DNA of 64,000 bases, taken from the NCBI GenBank assembly GCA_902826455.1, contig CADEEV010000003.1, positions 62,001 to 126,000 on the forward strand, given 5' to 3'. The notes beneath the pieces are model-generated. The model saw only the letters and a list, made by a program, of their open reading frames with translations. It did not search any database and was not told the DNA's origin. Below are positions 45,915 to 54,964 of the stretch, in pieces; positions within the stretch are counted from its first letter, which is position 1; every line of letters starts with the position of its first letter. A program made the translations under genes and the position numbers. This stretch comes from an uncultured Acidobacteriota bacterium (GTDB taxonomy: Bacteria; Acidobacteriota; Vicinamibacteria; Fen-336).

Positions 45915-47568
45915 GCTCGTCGGCCGTGACGAAGCGCGGCTCGATGTCGACCGGCACGCCCTTCAGGCGATCCAGCACGACCTGGGTCGAGGGGCGGATC
46001 ACGGCCATCTTCTCGAGCAGGCCTTTCGCGCGGGCGTAGTCGCCGGTGGCCTGGATCGTCATGATCTCGCGCGTCAGGCTCTCGACCGCCGGCTTGATCT
46101 TCGCGAAGTCCACCGCGTAGGTGCCGTCGGCGTTCACGCGATAGCCGCCCTGGTCGAGGACGTGGTTGAGGATCATCGCGATTCCGCGCCCGTGGGCCTC
46201 GGTGATGCCGAAGCGGATCGAGCGGAAGCACGACGCGAGGAAGGTCTGCTGCATCGGCCGCTCGAGACCCTTGTCGACGATGCCGTGCTCGATCAGGTAC
46301 TGGACCGCCCACAGCCCGGACACGTCGGCCTTCGCCTCCTCGAGGGGGCCGTTGAGCTCCTTCAGCTCCTGGCGCACGGTCGTATCGCGGCCGCCCACGG
46401 TGATCGTCTGGGGGCCGAGGCCGTGCATCAGCTCGTGCATCAGGGTGTGGGTGAAGAACGCGTCGAAGGAGACCTCGCCGGCATCGGCCTTCGGCAGGGC
46501 GACCTGCGCCATCGGCGCCAGGATCTTCTCGAACTTCGCCTCGTTGCTGTTCTTCAGCATGATGCGCTTCGAGCCCTTGGCGGCGACCACGCGCTCGTCG
46601 TTCGGCAGGTTGTAGGCGATCGTCTGGACGCCGCGGTTGCCGTCGCCGGAGGAGAACACGACGTTCACGACGCGGATCGGCGAGGCGCCGCCCAGCTTGG
46701 AACGGCGGAACCTCGGGTCGATCGGCAGGTGGTCCTCGAGCTCCTGCAGGTGGGCGCTGAAGCGGCCGAGCTTCGTGCTGAAGGCGTCGTCGCGCACGGT
46801 GATGAAGGCCTCGAAGCCCGCCTTGAAGTTGAACCACTCGTCCTCGTACACCTCGTACGGGCCGATCGTGGGCTCGAGCGAGGCGTCGAGGTCCATCCAC
46901 GCCATGTCGCTGTCGACATAGTCGTTGGAGACGAAGGCCTTCGCGCGCTTCTCGAGGAACGTCTTCAGGGTGGGCTGGGTCGTCAGCGCCGCGGCCTCGT
47001 TCAGGAGCGCCGCGACCCGGGCCAGCTCGCCCTGGTACTCCAGGCTGTAGGGCACGGCGACGAGCGCGCCTGCCGGGCTGCGGCGGATCGTGGTGAAGAA
47101 GCCCGTGGCCGCCTCCTTCTGCTCCTGCGGGAGGCCGTTCATCCAGGCCTCGACCTCGGCCCGCGTGGCGCCCGCCGGATAGAAGTTGCCCTGACCGGGC
47201 TTCTCGCCGACGCCCGGCAGGAACGGCTTCTGGCCGTCGATGCGCGACCACGGCCCCTTGTTGAGGATGAAGTAGTGGAGGCGCGCGCGCCCGAGCGGCG
47301 AGTCGTCGCGGACCAGGTCGAGAAGACGCGGCTCGTTCTCGGGAGACACCTGGCGCAGGAACAACGCGTCGAAGAGTTTCGCGGCCTCGATCATCTTGAC
47401 GAGGGCCTGGCGTTCGTTGGCCGGGAGGGCGCTCACGTCGACCCGGAAGTCCACGGGCGCGAAGCGAGCGGTCATCGCCTGCAGCGTGGCGAGATCGGGG
47501 GCTTGCTCGGCGTGGGCCACGGCCGGGAGCAGGACGGCGCAGGCGAGGGCGGCGAGGCGACGGGTCAT
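45901..47568 (-). CDS. M49-family dipeptidyl-peptidase III-like metallopeptidase, secreted
   Basis: This 555-residue protein has a signal peptide (ALACAVLLPAVAHAEQ). The zinc site is HELMHGLG (HELMH, 378-382) and the second motif is EEAKAD about 30 residues later. Classical dipeptidyl peptidase III has a six-residue HEXXGH; a five-residue HEXXH is known in the Caldithrix abyssi branch of M49, which this matches better. It would release dipeptides from peptide N-termini in the periplasm. The ATG overlaps the stop of the 77-residue membrane protein gene. Confidence 0.87.
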   Translation of the reverse strand: MTRRLAALACAVLLPAVAHAEQAPDLATLQAMTARFAPVDFRVDVSALPANERQALVKMIEAAKLFDALFLRQVSPENEPRLLDLVRDDSPLGRARLHYFILNKGPWSRIDGQKPFLPGVGEKPGQGNFYPAGATRAEVEAWMNGLPQEQKEAATGFFTTIRRSPAGALVAVPYSLEYQGELARVAALLNEAAALTTQPTLKTFLEKRAKAFVSNDYVDSDMAWMDLDASLEPTIGPYEVYEDEWFNFKAGFEAFITVRDDAFSTKLGRFSAHLQELEDHLPIDPRFRRSKLGGASPIRVVNVVFSSGDGNRGVQTIAYNLPNDERVVAAKGSKRIMLKNSNEAKFEKILAPMAQVALPKADAGEVSFDAFFTHTLMHELMHGLGPQTITVGGRDTTVRQELKELNGPLEEAKADVSGLWAVQYLIEHGIVDKGLERPMQQTFLASCFRSIRFGITEAHGRGIAMILNHVLDQGGYRVNADGTYAVDFAKIKPAVESLTREIMTIQATGDYARAKGLLEKMAVIRPSTQVVLDRLKGVPVDIEPRFVTADELTAR

Positions 47569-47798
47569 CGGCGGGGGTCTCCTTGTGTGGCGCGCGGCGC
47601 CAGGACCGCGAGCTGGACGAGAGCGGCGGCGCCCGCGGCGAAGTGCCAGGGCCGGGCCGCGAAGAAGTCGGGCTGGTGGTGGGCGACCGCCAGCAGCGCG
47701 AGCATGGCGAGAAGCGGGACGCGCCGGGGGTCGGGCCGGCGGACGAAGTGGAGCAGGGCGACGACGCAGGCCGCGACGTAGAACGATTGGAGGCTCAC
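47565..47798 (-). CDS. Small membrane protein (77 aa) between oxidoreductase and peptidase genes
   Basis: This 77-residue protein begins at GTG 47798, overlapping the oxidoreductase stop (GTGA), and ends in TGA overlapping the M49 ATG (ATGA). It has three hydrophobic stretches (LQSFYVAACVVALLHFV, VPLLAMLALLAVAHH and WHFAAGAAALVQLAVLA). No family is recognised. The exact four-base overlaps on both sides make it hard to dismiss as a chance frame. Confidence 0.68.
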   Translation of the reverse strand: MSLQSFYVAACVVALLHFVRRPDPRRVPLLAMLALLAVAHHQPDFFAARPWHFAAGAAALVQLAVLAPRATQGDPRR

Positions 47799-49849
47799 GC
47801 GGGAACGACGTCGACCAGGACGTCGTAGAACGTCGCCCCGGCCCCGAGGTCGGTCAAGGCCTGGCTCGTGACCGCGTTGGCGTTGCGGCCTCCCGGGCAC
47901 ATCTTCGACCACCAGATGGACAGCCCGACCACGACGCCGGGCCGGGCCGCGTCCGAGACCTGCGCCGTCGCGAGGAACGAGCCGCGATCGTTGAAGGTCC
48001 GGACAGTGGCGCCGTCTCGGATGCCCCGCGCCGCGGCGTCCTCGGGGTGGATCGTGAGGAACGGCTCGCTCTCCCGGCGCACGAAGGCGGGCTGCGCGGA
48101 GAACGTCGAGTTGAGGAAGTGGTGGGCCGGCGGCGAGATGAAGGCCAGCGGGTACCTCGCCGCGAGCTCCGGCGCGCTGCTGCGGTTCTCGCGGGGCGGC
48201 GTGTAGGTCGCGACCGGGTCGTGACCCTGGGCGAGCAGCGTCTCGGAATAGAGCTCGCACTTGCCCGAGGGCGTCGGGAAGCCGCCCTGGGCGAAGGGCG
48301 CCCACGACGCCGGCACGTTGAGGCGCAGCGAGCCCTCGGACTCCAGGCGCTCGAAGGTGATGCCCTTCAGCAAGGGGCTCGACCAGTCCAGGGCCTGGCG
48401 CGCCAGCTCCGCGTCGCTCGCCCGGAGGCTCGGATCGTCGAGGCCCATGCGCGCCGCGAGCAACCGGAAGACCTCGGTGTTCGGCTTCGACTCCCCCACC
48501 GGCTCGATCGCCGGACGGCTCAGGCTCAGGTAGAGGTGGCCGTACGCCTTGTGTAGGTCGTAGTGCTCGAGGGTCGTGGTGGCGGGAAGCACGATGTCGG
48601 CGAAGTCCACCGTGTCGGTCTGGAACAGGTCGTGGACCACGACGAACAGGTCCTCGCGCGCGAAGCCGCGCCGCACCGACTCCTGGTCGGGAGCCACCGC
48701 GACGGGGTTCGAGTTGTAGACGAAGATCGCCTTCACCGGCGGGGCGAGCGTCGCGTCGTTCAGCACGCGGCCGATCTCGCTCATGTTGAGGGTGCGGGTG
48801 CCCGGCCGGATCAGGTCGTGGCCCTCGAGGACAGCGGCCTTCACGGGGAACGTGCCGGAGCTCGAGAGAAGGATGCCGCCCCCCGGGTGGCGCCAGGCTC
48901 CGGTGAGCGCCGGCAGGCACGCGATCGTGCGCACGGCCATCCCGGCCCCGCTATGGCGGTTGAGGCCGTAATTGATGCGCAGGGCCGAGGGCTGCGTGGT
49001 CGCGTAGGCGCGGGCGAAGGCCTCGATCTCGGCGACGGAGAGGCCCGTGATCGCGGCGGCGCGCTCGGGCGCCCACTCGGCCGCTCGCGCGCGCAGGGCG
49101 TCGGCGCCGATCGTGTAGCGCTCGAGGTAGTCCCGGTCCTCGAGGCCGTCCCGGAAGATCACGTGCATCATCGCCAGGGCCAGGGCCCCGTCCGTGCCGG
49201 GCAGGATCGCGAGGTGCTGGTCCGCCTTCTCGGCCGTGCGCGAGCGATACGGGTCGACGACCACGAAGCGCGCCCCGCGGCGCCGGGCCTCCTCGATGAA
49301 GGGCCACAGGTGCACGTTGGAGCTGACGATGTTCGCGCCCCAGGCGACGATGAAGCGCGCGTGGACCACCGCCTCGGCGTCGAAGCCGATCGACTTGCCG
49401 ACCGTGGCCTTGTAGCCCGCGGCGCCGGCCGACGCGCAGATGGTGCGGTCCAGCAGGCTCGCGCCGAGGCTCTGGAAGAAGCGGCGGTCCATGCTGCCGT
49501 AGGACAGCAGGCCCATGTTCCCCGCGTATGAATAAGGAAGGATGGCCTGGGAGCCGTCGCGCGCGATCACGTCCCGGAAGCGGGCGGCGATCGTGTCGAG
49601 GGCCTCGTCCCAGGAGATGCGCTCGAAGCGGCCTTCGCCCTTGCGCCCCACGCGCTTCAGCGGGTGCAGGAGGCGGTCGGGGCTGTAGACGCGGTCCAGG
49701 TACTGGTTCACCTTGGCGCAGAGGAAGCCCTGGGTGAACGGGTGGTCCTTGTCGCCGCCGATGGCGAGCGCGCGGCCGTTCTCGACGTCCACCGTCATCA
49801 CGCAGGTGTCCGGACAATCGTGGGGACAGACGACCTTGAGGGTGGCCAT
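47795..49849 (-). CDS. Molybdopterin (Mo-bisMGD) oxidoreductase, DMSO-reductase family
   Basis: This 684-residue catalytic subunit has an N-terminal [4Fe-4S] site (Cys8, Cys12, Cys16, Cys44 in CPHDCPDTC and GFLCAK). Molybdopterin-binding blocks follow (SYAGNMGLLSYGSMDRRFFQ, VAWGANIVSSN, YNSNPVAVAPDQ) and the C-terminal dinucleotide domain carries NDRGSFLATAQV and WWSKMCPGGRNAN. There is no twin-arginine signal, so it appears cytoplasmic. No FeS or membrane partner subunit is nearby, apart from the 77-residue membrane protein. The substrate is unknown. TAGGAT lies 11 bases before the ATG. Confidence 0.92.
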   Translation of the reverse strand: MATLKVVCPHDCPDTCVMTVDVENGRALAIGGDKDHPFTQGFLCAKVNQYLDRVYSPDRLLHPLKRVGRKGEGRFERISWDEALDTIAARFRDVIARDGSQAILPYSYAGNMGLLSYGSMDRRFFQSLGASLLDRTICASAGAAGYKATVGKSIGFDAEAVVHARFIVAWGANIVSSNVHLWPFIEEARRRGARFVVVDPYRSRTAEKADQHLAILPGTDGALALAMMHVIFRDGLEDRDYLERYTIGADALRARAAEWAPERAAAITGLSVAEIEAFARAYATTQPSALRINYGLNRHSGAGMAVRTIACLPALTGAWRHPGGGILLSSSGTFPVKAAVLEGHDLIRPGTRTLNMSEIGRVLNDATLAPPVKAIFVYNSNPVAVAPDQESVRRGFAREDLFVVVHDLFQTDTVDFADIVLPATTTLEHYDLHKAYGHLYLSLSRPAIEPVGESKPNTEVFRLLAARMGLDDPSLRASDAELARQALDWSSPLLKGITFERLESEGSLRLNVPASWAPFAQGGFPTPSGKCELYSETLLAQGHDPVATYTPPRENRSSAPELAARYPLAFISPPAHHFLNSTFSAQPAFVRRESEPFLTIHPEDAAARGIRDGATVRTFNDRGSFLATAQVSDAARPGVVVGLSIWWSKMCPGGRNANAVTSQALTDLGAGATFYDVLVDVVPA

Positions 49850-49891
49850 CGAGACCTTTGATCCTACCATCCCGTCGGCTAGGCTTCCGAG

Positions 49892-51961
49892 GTGACACGT
49901 CTCGTGACGCTGGCCTGCGCCGGCCTGCTGTCGCTCGCGGCCTGCCGCCGGGAGCCGGCCCCTCTCTCCTCGGCGCTCCGGCTGGCGTCCGCGGGCTCTC
50001 CCCCGTCCATCGAGGCCGCGAGCACGGAGATCCGCGCCATGCGGGTCCACGGCGACGGTCGGCCGAGCGTCGTGGTCGGAGTCCCGGCCCGCGTGCGCTT
50101 CGAGGCGCGCATCCCGGCGGAAGCCCAGCTCGCTCTCGGGCTCGTCGTGCGCCCGATCGAGGCGGCGGTCGACGTGAGCGTGTCGGTGGTCGAGGGGGCG
50201 AAGAGCAGCCCGGCCTATGCCGAGCGCTGGCAGGGCGTGCGCGGCTGGGCGGAGCGCCGCATCGACCTCGGGGCCTGGAGCGGCCGCGACGTGGAGCTCG
50301 AGCTGCGCGCGACCGGACCGGCCGGCGCCACGGTCGCGTTCGGCCAGCCCGAGCTCCTGACCCGGCCGACGGAGCGCCGCCCCAACGTCCTCGTCTATCT
50401 CGTCGACTGCCTGCGCGCCGACCATGTCGGCAGCTACGGCTACCCGCGGCCCACGACCCCGGCGATCGACGCCCTGGCCGCGGAGGCCGTGCTGTACGAG
50501 AAGGCGTACGCGTGCGCGGGCTGGACCAAGGCGTCCGTGGGCTGCCTCTTCACCTCGCAGTACCCCGCGGAGCACGGCGCGCGAGGTCTCGACGGCGTGC
50601 TCGATCCGGGCCGGACGACCCTGGCCGAGGCGTTCCAACGCCACGGCTACCTCACGGCGGCGTTCGTCGCGAACCCCATCGTCGACCACAGCTTCGGCTT
50701 CGATCGCGGCTTCGACCGCTTCGTGCAGCTGTCCCGGGAGTACGTCGGCAAGGCCGTGAACTCCGTGAACACCGACGCCGCCGACCTCACGACCGCCCTG
50801 CGCCCGTTCCTGGAGAGCAACCGCGACCGCCGCTTCTTCGCCTACGTGCATTCCCTCGACCTGCACTTCCCTTATCGGCCCAAGGCGCCGTACGACAAGG
50901 CGTTCGCGACCGGCGCCGTCCCGGGCGACGTCGATCTCTACGACGGCGAGCTGGCCGGCAACGATCACGAGATCGGCGTGCTCGTGGGCGAGCTGAAGCG
51001 TCTCGGGCTCTACGACGACACGCTGCTCGTGGTCACCGCGGACCACGGCGAGGAGTTCGGCGAGCACGGGTTCGACCGCCACGGCCACAGCGTCTTCGAC
51101 ACGCTGCTCCACGTGCCCCTCGTCGTGAAGCTGCCGGGCTCGAAGCCGTCGGGGCGGCGCGTCGCGTCGGAGGTCGGCTTGATCGACGTGGCCCCCACGC
51201 TCGTGACGCTCGCGGGCCTCGCCAAGGAGCCGGCGTTCGCGGGGCTCGAGCTCACGGCCTCGACGGCGGGCGGCGCGGTGCCCCCCCGCCCGGGGCTCTT
51301 CGCCGAGCAGATCGGCGCCCGCGACACGGTCTACGCGCTGCGACGGGGCCGCCACAAGTACATCCGGCGGCTGCTGCCCGAACCCGGGTCCCTGTTCTTC
51401 GACGTCGGCCGGGATCCGGGCGAGCGCGACGACCTCCTCCCCGGCCACGGCGCGGCGGCGGCTCCCTTCGAGCGCGAGCTGCTGCGCTTCATCCAGGAGG
51501 GCCAGCGCGGCTATCAGCTCCACCTCGACGGCGGGAACGGCGAGAAGGTCGAGGTCACCGTGACGACGACCGCTCGCATGCGCGAGGCGCTCCGGCTGTC
51601 GGTACGCACGGGCGAGACGCTCGAGAGCGCTCCCGACGGCAAGCGCGTCGTGTATCGATACGTCGCCGACGGCGCGCCACGACAGCTCGTGTTGAGCGCG
51701 GATCCACCCGAGGCGCCGCTGTGGTTCGCGGTCACCGCCGCCGGCCGGCCGCTCCTTCCCCGCTCCGTGGACCTGGGTGGAGGACGGCATCCCGAGTCGA
51801 TGCCCTTCGAGGCCGGCCCTGGGCAGCTCGGCGGGCCCCTGCGACCGGCGCCAGGCGCGTCCCTCGCCGTGTCGCTGAGCTACGTCGCGACGCCCGGCAC
51901 GACGCCGGAGCTCTCCGCCGAGGCGCGCGAGGGCCTGCGCGCCCTGGGCTACGTCGAGTAG
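49892..51961 (+). CDS. Sulfatase-like alkaline-phosphatase-superfamily lipoprotein
   Basis: This 689-residue lipoprotein is lipidated at Cys18 (GLLSLAAC). Residues 30-160 form a beta-rich domain. A sulfatase/phosphoglycerol-transferase domain begins VLVYLVDCLRADHVGSYGYP and contains VVTADHGEEFGEHGF for metal binding. The usual formylglycine motif C/S-x-P-x-R is absent; the equivalent stretch reads GWTKASVGCLFTSQYPAEHG, so Thr or Ser may be the nucleophile, as in phosphotransferase relatives. It faces the periplasm or cell surface. The GTG start is six bases after TAGGCT. Confidence 0.88.
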   Translation: MTRLVTLACAGLLSLAACRREPAPLSSALRLASAGSPPSIEAASTEIRAMRVHGDGRPSVVVGVPARVRFEARIPAEAQLALGLVVRPIEAAVDVSVSVVEGAKSSPAYAERWQGVRGWAERRIDLGAWSGRDVELELRATGPAGATVAFGQPELLTRPTERRPNVLVYLVDCLRADHVGSYGYPRPTTPAIDALAAEAVLYEKAYACAGWTKASVGCLFTSQYPAEHGARGLDGVLDPGRTTLAEAFQRHGYLTAAFVANPIVDHSFGFDRGFDRFVQLSREYVGKAVNSVNTDAADLTTALRPFLESNRDRRFFAYVHSLDLHFPYRPKAPYDKAFATGAVPGDVDLYDGELAGNDHEIGVLVGELKRLGLYDDTLLVVTADHGEEFGEHGFDRHGHSVFDTLLHVPLVVKLPGSKPSGRRVASEVGLIDVAPTLVTLAGLAKEPAFAGLELTASTAGGAVPPRPGLFAEQIGARDTVYALRRGRHKYIRRLLPEPGSLFFDVGRDPGERDDLLPGHGAAAAPFERELLRFIQEGQRGYQLHLDGGNGEKVEVTVTTTARMREALRLSVRTGETLESAPDGKRVVYRYVADGAPRQLVLSADPPEAPLWFAVTAAGRPLLPRSVDLGGGRHPESMPFEAGPGQLGGPLRPAPGASLAVSLSYVATPGTTPELSAEAREGLRALGYVE

Positions 51962-52543
51962 CTAGCGCTCCCGGACGTAGTCGAGACCCACGACGCCGGT
52001 CGGGTACGGCGTCGCCGACCGCAGCTTGAAACCGCCGTGGGCGCCGTCGGCCCAGATGCGCTTGCCGCCGCCGAGCGTCAACGGGTACAGCAGCACGTGC
52101 AGCTCGTCCACGAGGTCGTGGGCGAGCAGGGTGCGCACGAGCTGGCTGCTGCCGTCGGTCAGGATCTTGCCTCCCGGCTGCGCCTTCAGGGCACGGACGG
52201 CTCCCACCACGTCGTCGCGGAGGATCGTCGTGTCGCGCCAGATCGCCTTCGTCAGCGTCTTCGAGACCACGTACTTCCTCGGCGCGTTCATCATGTCGCC
52301 GAAGACGTCGCCGGCCGGCATGGGCTCGAAGGCCTCGGCGTGGGTCACGTACGTGCGGCGGCCGAGCAGGAACGCGTCGGTGCCCTGCATCAGCGCGCCG
52401 AAGCTGGCGCCGATGTCGTCGTGCCAGAACGGGACGGTCCAGCCGCCGTGCTGGAACCCTCCGTCCGTGTCCTCGTCCTTCCCGCCGGGCGCCTGGATGA
52501 CGCCGTCCAGCGACATGAACTCCGAGACGACGAGCGTGCGCAT
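51962..52543 (-). CDS. RibD C-terminal/dihydrofolate-reductase-like protein
   Basis: This 193-residue protein has the RibD_C fold: MRTLVVSEFMSLDGVIQAPG at the N-terminus, DAFLLGRRTYVTHAEAF, the NADPH-binding GGKILTDGSSQLVRTLL, and DELHVLLYPLTLGGGKRIW. Such single-domain proteins are widespread YyaP/YwjB-type reductases of unknown substrate. The start is ATG at 52543, 14 bases after the DoxX stop, and the stop directly abuts the sulfatase stop. Confidence 0.9.
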   Translation of the reverse strand: MRTLVVSEFMSLDGVIQAPGGKDEDTDGGFQHGGWTVPFWHDDIGASFGALMQGTDAFLLGRRTYVTHAEAFEPMPAGDVFGDMMNAPRKYVVSKTLTKAIWRDTTILRDDVVGAVRALKAQPGGKILTDGSSQLVRTLLAHDLVDELHVLLYPLTLGGGKRIWADGAHGGFKLRSATPYPTGVVGLDYVRER

Positions 52544-52557
52544 GGCCGGTATCCTTT

Positions 52558-52932
52558 CTAGCGCCGCGAGGCGATCGGCCGCACGCTGCGGCGCTGGTGG
52601 GCGACGAACGTCGCGAGGCCCAGCATCGCGAGGGTGATCACGCCCGAGCTGATCTCGCCGCGCACCAGGTGCCAGACGGTCGCCGAGGCGAGGACGATCA
52701 TGATCCCGCCGGCGGCCCACCACACGAGCCAGGGCAGGATCTTCGTCACCCCGGGCAGGATGAGGCCGATCGCGGCCAGCACCTCGGCGATGCCGAGGAA
52801 GAGCTGGAACCAGCGCGGCAGGGACGCGTTCATCTGCACGGCGATCTCGGGCGGGGGCGCGAGAAACAGCCAGCCGTGAGCGGCGAACGCGGCGGCCAGC
52901 AGGACCTGCAAGACCCAGACCACGATGTTCAT
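52558..52932 (-). CDS. DoxX-like four-helix membrane protein
   Basis: This 124-residue membrane protein has four helices and the DoxX signature: LQVLLAAAFAAHGWLFL, LFLGIAEVLAAIGLILPG, IMIVLASATVWHLVRGEISS and ITLAMLGLATFVAHQRR. The DoxX family is linked to quinone or redox functions in several bacteria, but most members are uncharacterised. AGGAGG is placed six bases before the ATG. It is followed by the RibD-like reductase gene. Confidence 0.88.
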   Translation of the reverse strand: MNIVVWVLQVLLAAAFAAHGWLFLAPPPEIAVQMNASLPRWFQLFLGIAEVLAAIGLILPGVTKILPWLVWWAAGGIMIVLASATVWHLVRGEISSGVITLAMLGLATFVAHQRRSVRPIASRR

Positions 52933-52980
52933 GACGACCTCCTGCCATCACGTCGAACGAAGGATGCCCGAATCGACACG

Positions 52981-53358
52981 CTATTCGGGCCGGATCGGCA
53001 TCGGCTGGCCGTTTTCGTCCACGGCCACCAGCACCACCTCGGCCTGGGTGACCGTGACGCGCTCGCCGGAGCCCGCGCCCCAGCGCTCGGCCTCGACCAC
53101 GACCTTCACGGTGATCGAGGTGCGGCCGACGCGCAGGGTCTCGGTGAAGAAGTTCACGACGTCGCCCACGAACACGGGGGCGTGGAACTCCACCTCCCGC
53201 ATCGCCTTCGTCACGTAGCGGCAACGCGCGACCTTGCGGGCCTCCACCGCCGAGGCCAGGTCGATGTGGGACAGGATCACGCCGCCGAAGATGGTGCCGA
53301 GGGCGTTCGTGTCCTTGGGCAGCAGCAGGACCTTGATCGCCGGAACGCGCTCGCTCAC
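52981..53358 (-). CDS. Acyl-CoA thioesterase (hotdog fold, YciA/ACOT type)
   Basis: This 125-residue single-hotdog thioesterase shows VLLLPKDTNALGTIFGGVIL and SHIDLASAVEARKVA, the substrate-binding and catalytic-Asp region. RYVTKAMREVEFHAPVFVGD and a TVKVVVEAERW strand follow. It hydrolyses acyl-CoA in the cytoplasm as a hexamer in known relatives. GTG at 53358 is preferred: GGAGG lies five bases upstream, whereas the GTG at 53364 overlaps it. It follows the M28 peptidase stop by two bases. Confidence 0.9.
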   Translation of the reverse strand: MSERVPAIKVLLLPKDTNALGTIFGGVILSHIDLASAVEARKVARCRYVTKAMREVEFHAPVFVGDVVNFFTETLRVGRTSITVKVVVEAERWGAGSGERVTVTQAEVVLVAVDENGQPMPIRPE

Positions 53359-53360
53359 GC

Positions 53361-54947
53361 TCACCTCCGGGGCAGCGGCTTGCGCGGCAGCATCTCGTCG
53401 CGCATCGCCGCGTCGTAGAGGAAGCTCGCGAGCACCACCGACGCCTGCACGAGGTCGTCGCGCTTCAGGCGGTCGTAGGTGTCGAGGTTGCTGTGCCAGG
53501 TGCGGGTCGAGTACTCGACGTCGTCCTGGATGAACTGGAAGGCCGGGATGCCGACGTCGTCGAAGGGCTCGTGGTCGGTGTCGACCTCGGGCCGCAGCGT
53601 CAGCTGCGTCACGCCCAGGTCGGCGAAGGGCCGCATCCACGCCTCGAAGATCGGCGCCAGGGCCGCGTTGTCCTGGGCATAGATGCCGCGGATCCGGCCC
53701 GTGCCGTTGTCCACGTTGAAGTAGCCCGAGAGCTTCGCGTGTCCAGGCTTGAGCTGCAGCGGCGCCGGGTCCTTCTGGAGCGCGATCGACAGGTCCTCCT
53801 CCTCCTTGTCCCTGGGCGCCGCGCGCTCGGCGAGGTTGCGGGCGACGTAGGACGCCGAGCTGCCGTAGGTCTGCTCCTCGCCGGTCCAGAGCGCGAAGCG
53901 GATCGTGCGCCGCGGAGCGACTCCGAGCGCCTTCAGGATGCGCGCCGCTTCCATGACGACCGAGACGCCGGCCGCGTTGTCGGTGGCGCCGGTGCCCACG
54001 TGCCACGAGTCGAGGTGGGCGCCGGCCATCACCAGCTCGTCCTTCTTGTCGGAGCCGGGGATGTCGGCGAGCGTCGTGTAGCCCAGCTTGTCGCGCTCGT
54101 CGAAGCTGACGCGCAGCTCCGCCTCGAGCTCCACGGGCACGTCCTTCTCGACGAGGCGTACGAGGCGGTTGTACTGCTCGGGCAGCACGAGGAAGGCCGG
54201 AACCCCGCGGCTCTCGCCGTCGCGCCACTCGCCGCTGCTCCCGCTGCCGACGCGGATCACCCCGGCCCACGAGCTGCCCTGCAGCGTCGCGACCACGCCC
54301 TCCTCCGCGAGGAACGCCCGCAGCGCCCGGCGGAAGCGATTGCCGCGCAGCTCCTCGCCGCGCTCCTCCTCGGTGCGACGCTCGCGCGGAACGGGATAGC
54401 GCCCGAGGTCGGCCAGCTCGTCCTTCGAGAACCGCGTGAGCGGCGCCTTTTCCTCGTCGGGCACCGGCACCGCGCCGTTCAGGAGCAGGATCCGGCCCTT
54501 GAGCTTGCCCTTGTGCGCGGCGAAGTCGGCCTCGCTCTCGAGGGACACGCGCAGGGCCTTGCCGCGCACCACGCCGCCGGTGCCCGGCGACCAGGCCTTG
54601 GGCCAGGCCGTGAGAGGCGTCGTGGTGGGCGTCACCATGTGGAGCGACGCGCGCTCGAGGGTCCAGCCGGCCCCGAAGGGGCCCCAGCTCTCGAGGTGCG
54701 CGTTGGCGAGGCCCCAGGCCGTGAAGCGGTCGCGGGTCCACTCGTTGGCCCTGCGCGCGGCCGGCGAGGCCGTGAGCCGCGGCCCGATCACGTCGCACAG
54801 GTACGCGGCGGTCTCCATGACCTGGGAGCGCCGCAGGCCCTCGTCGCGCAGCCGCGTCACGACGCCCAGGTCCACGGCCTCCTCGGCCGGGGCCGGCGCG
54901 GACGACGCCAGGACGAGGGCGAGCAGCGGAAGGGTCCGCATCTTCAT
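53361..54947 (-). CDS. M28-family metallopeptidase (carboxypeptidase Q-like), secreted
   Basis: This 528-residue protein has a signal peptide (LPLLALVLASSAPAPAEEA), a protease-associated insert (about 130-260) and the M28 zinc core. The core reads VMAGAHLDSWHVG (His, Asp), TDNAAGVSVVMEA (Asp), WTGEEQTYGS (Glu-Glu), and the final ligands in DVEYSTRTWHSNLDTYDRL (His). The domain arrangement resembles carboxypeptidase Q/plasma glutamate carboxypeptidase. GGAGCT precedes the ATG at a good distance. It is part of a four-gene hydrolase operon. Confidence 0.92.
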   Translation of the reverse strand: MKMRTLPLLALVLASSAPAPAEEAVDLGVVTRLRDEGLRRSQVMETAAYLCDVIGPRLTASPAARRANEWTRDRFTAWGLANAHLESWGPFGAGWTLERASLHMVTPTTTPLTAWPKAWSPGTGGVVRGKALRVSLESEADFAAHKGKLKGRILLLNGAVPVPDEEKAPLTRFSKDELADLGRYPVPRERRTEEERGEELRGNRFRRALRAFLAEEGVVATLQGSSWAGVIRVGSGSSGEWRDGESRGVPAFLVLPEQYNRLVRLVEKDVPVELEAELRVSFDERDKLGYTTLADIPGSDKKDELVMAGAHLDSWHVGTGATDNAAGVSVVMEAARILKALGVAPRRTIRFALWTGEEQTYGSSASYVARNLAERAAPRDKEEEDLSIALQKDPAPLQLKPGHAKLSGYFNVDNGTGRIRGIYAQDNAALAPIFEAWMRPFADLGVTQLTLRPEVDTDHEPFDDVGIPAFQFIQDDVEYSTRTWHSNLDTYDRLKRDDLVQASVVLASFLYDAAMRDEMLPRKPLPRR

Positions 54948-54964
54948 CTATAGAGCTCCGGGGA

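Noticed and set aside
47795-49849. Selenocysteine in the molybdopterin oxidoreductase
   Set aside because: No in-frame TGA occurs within the gene.
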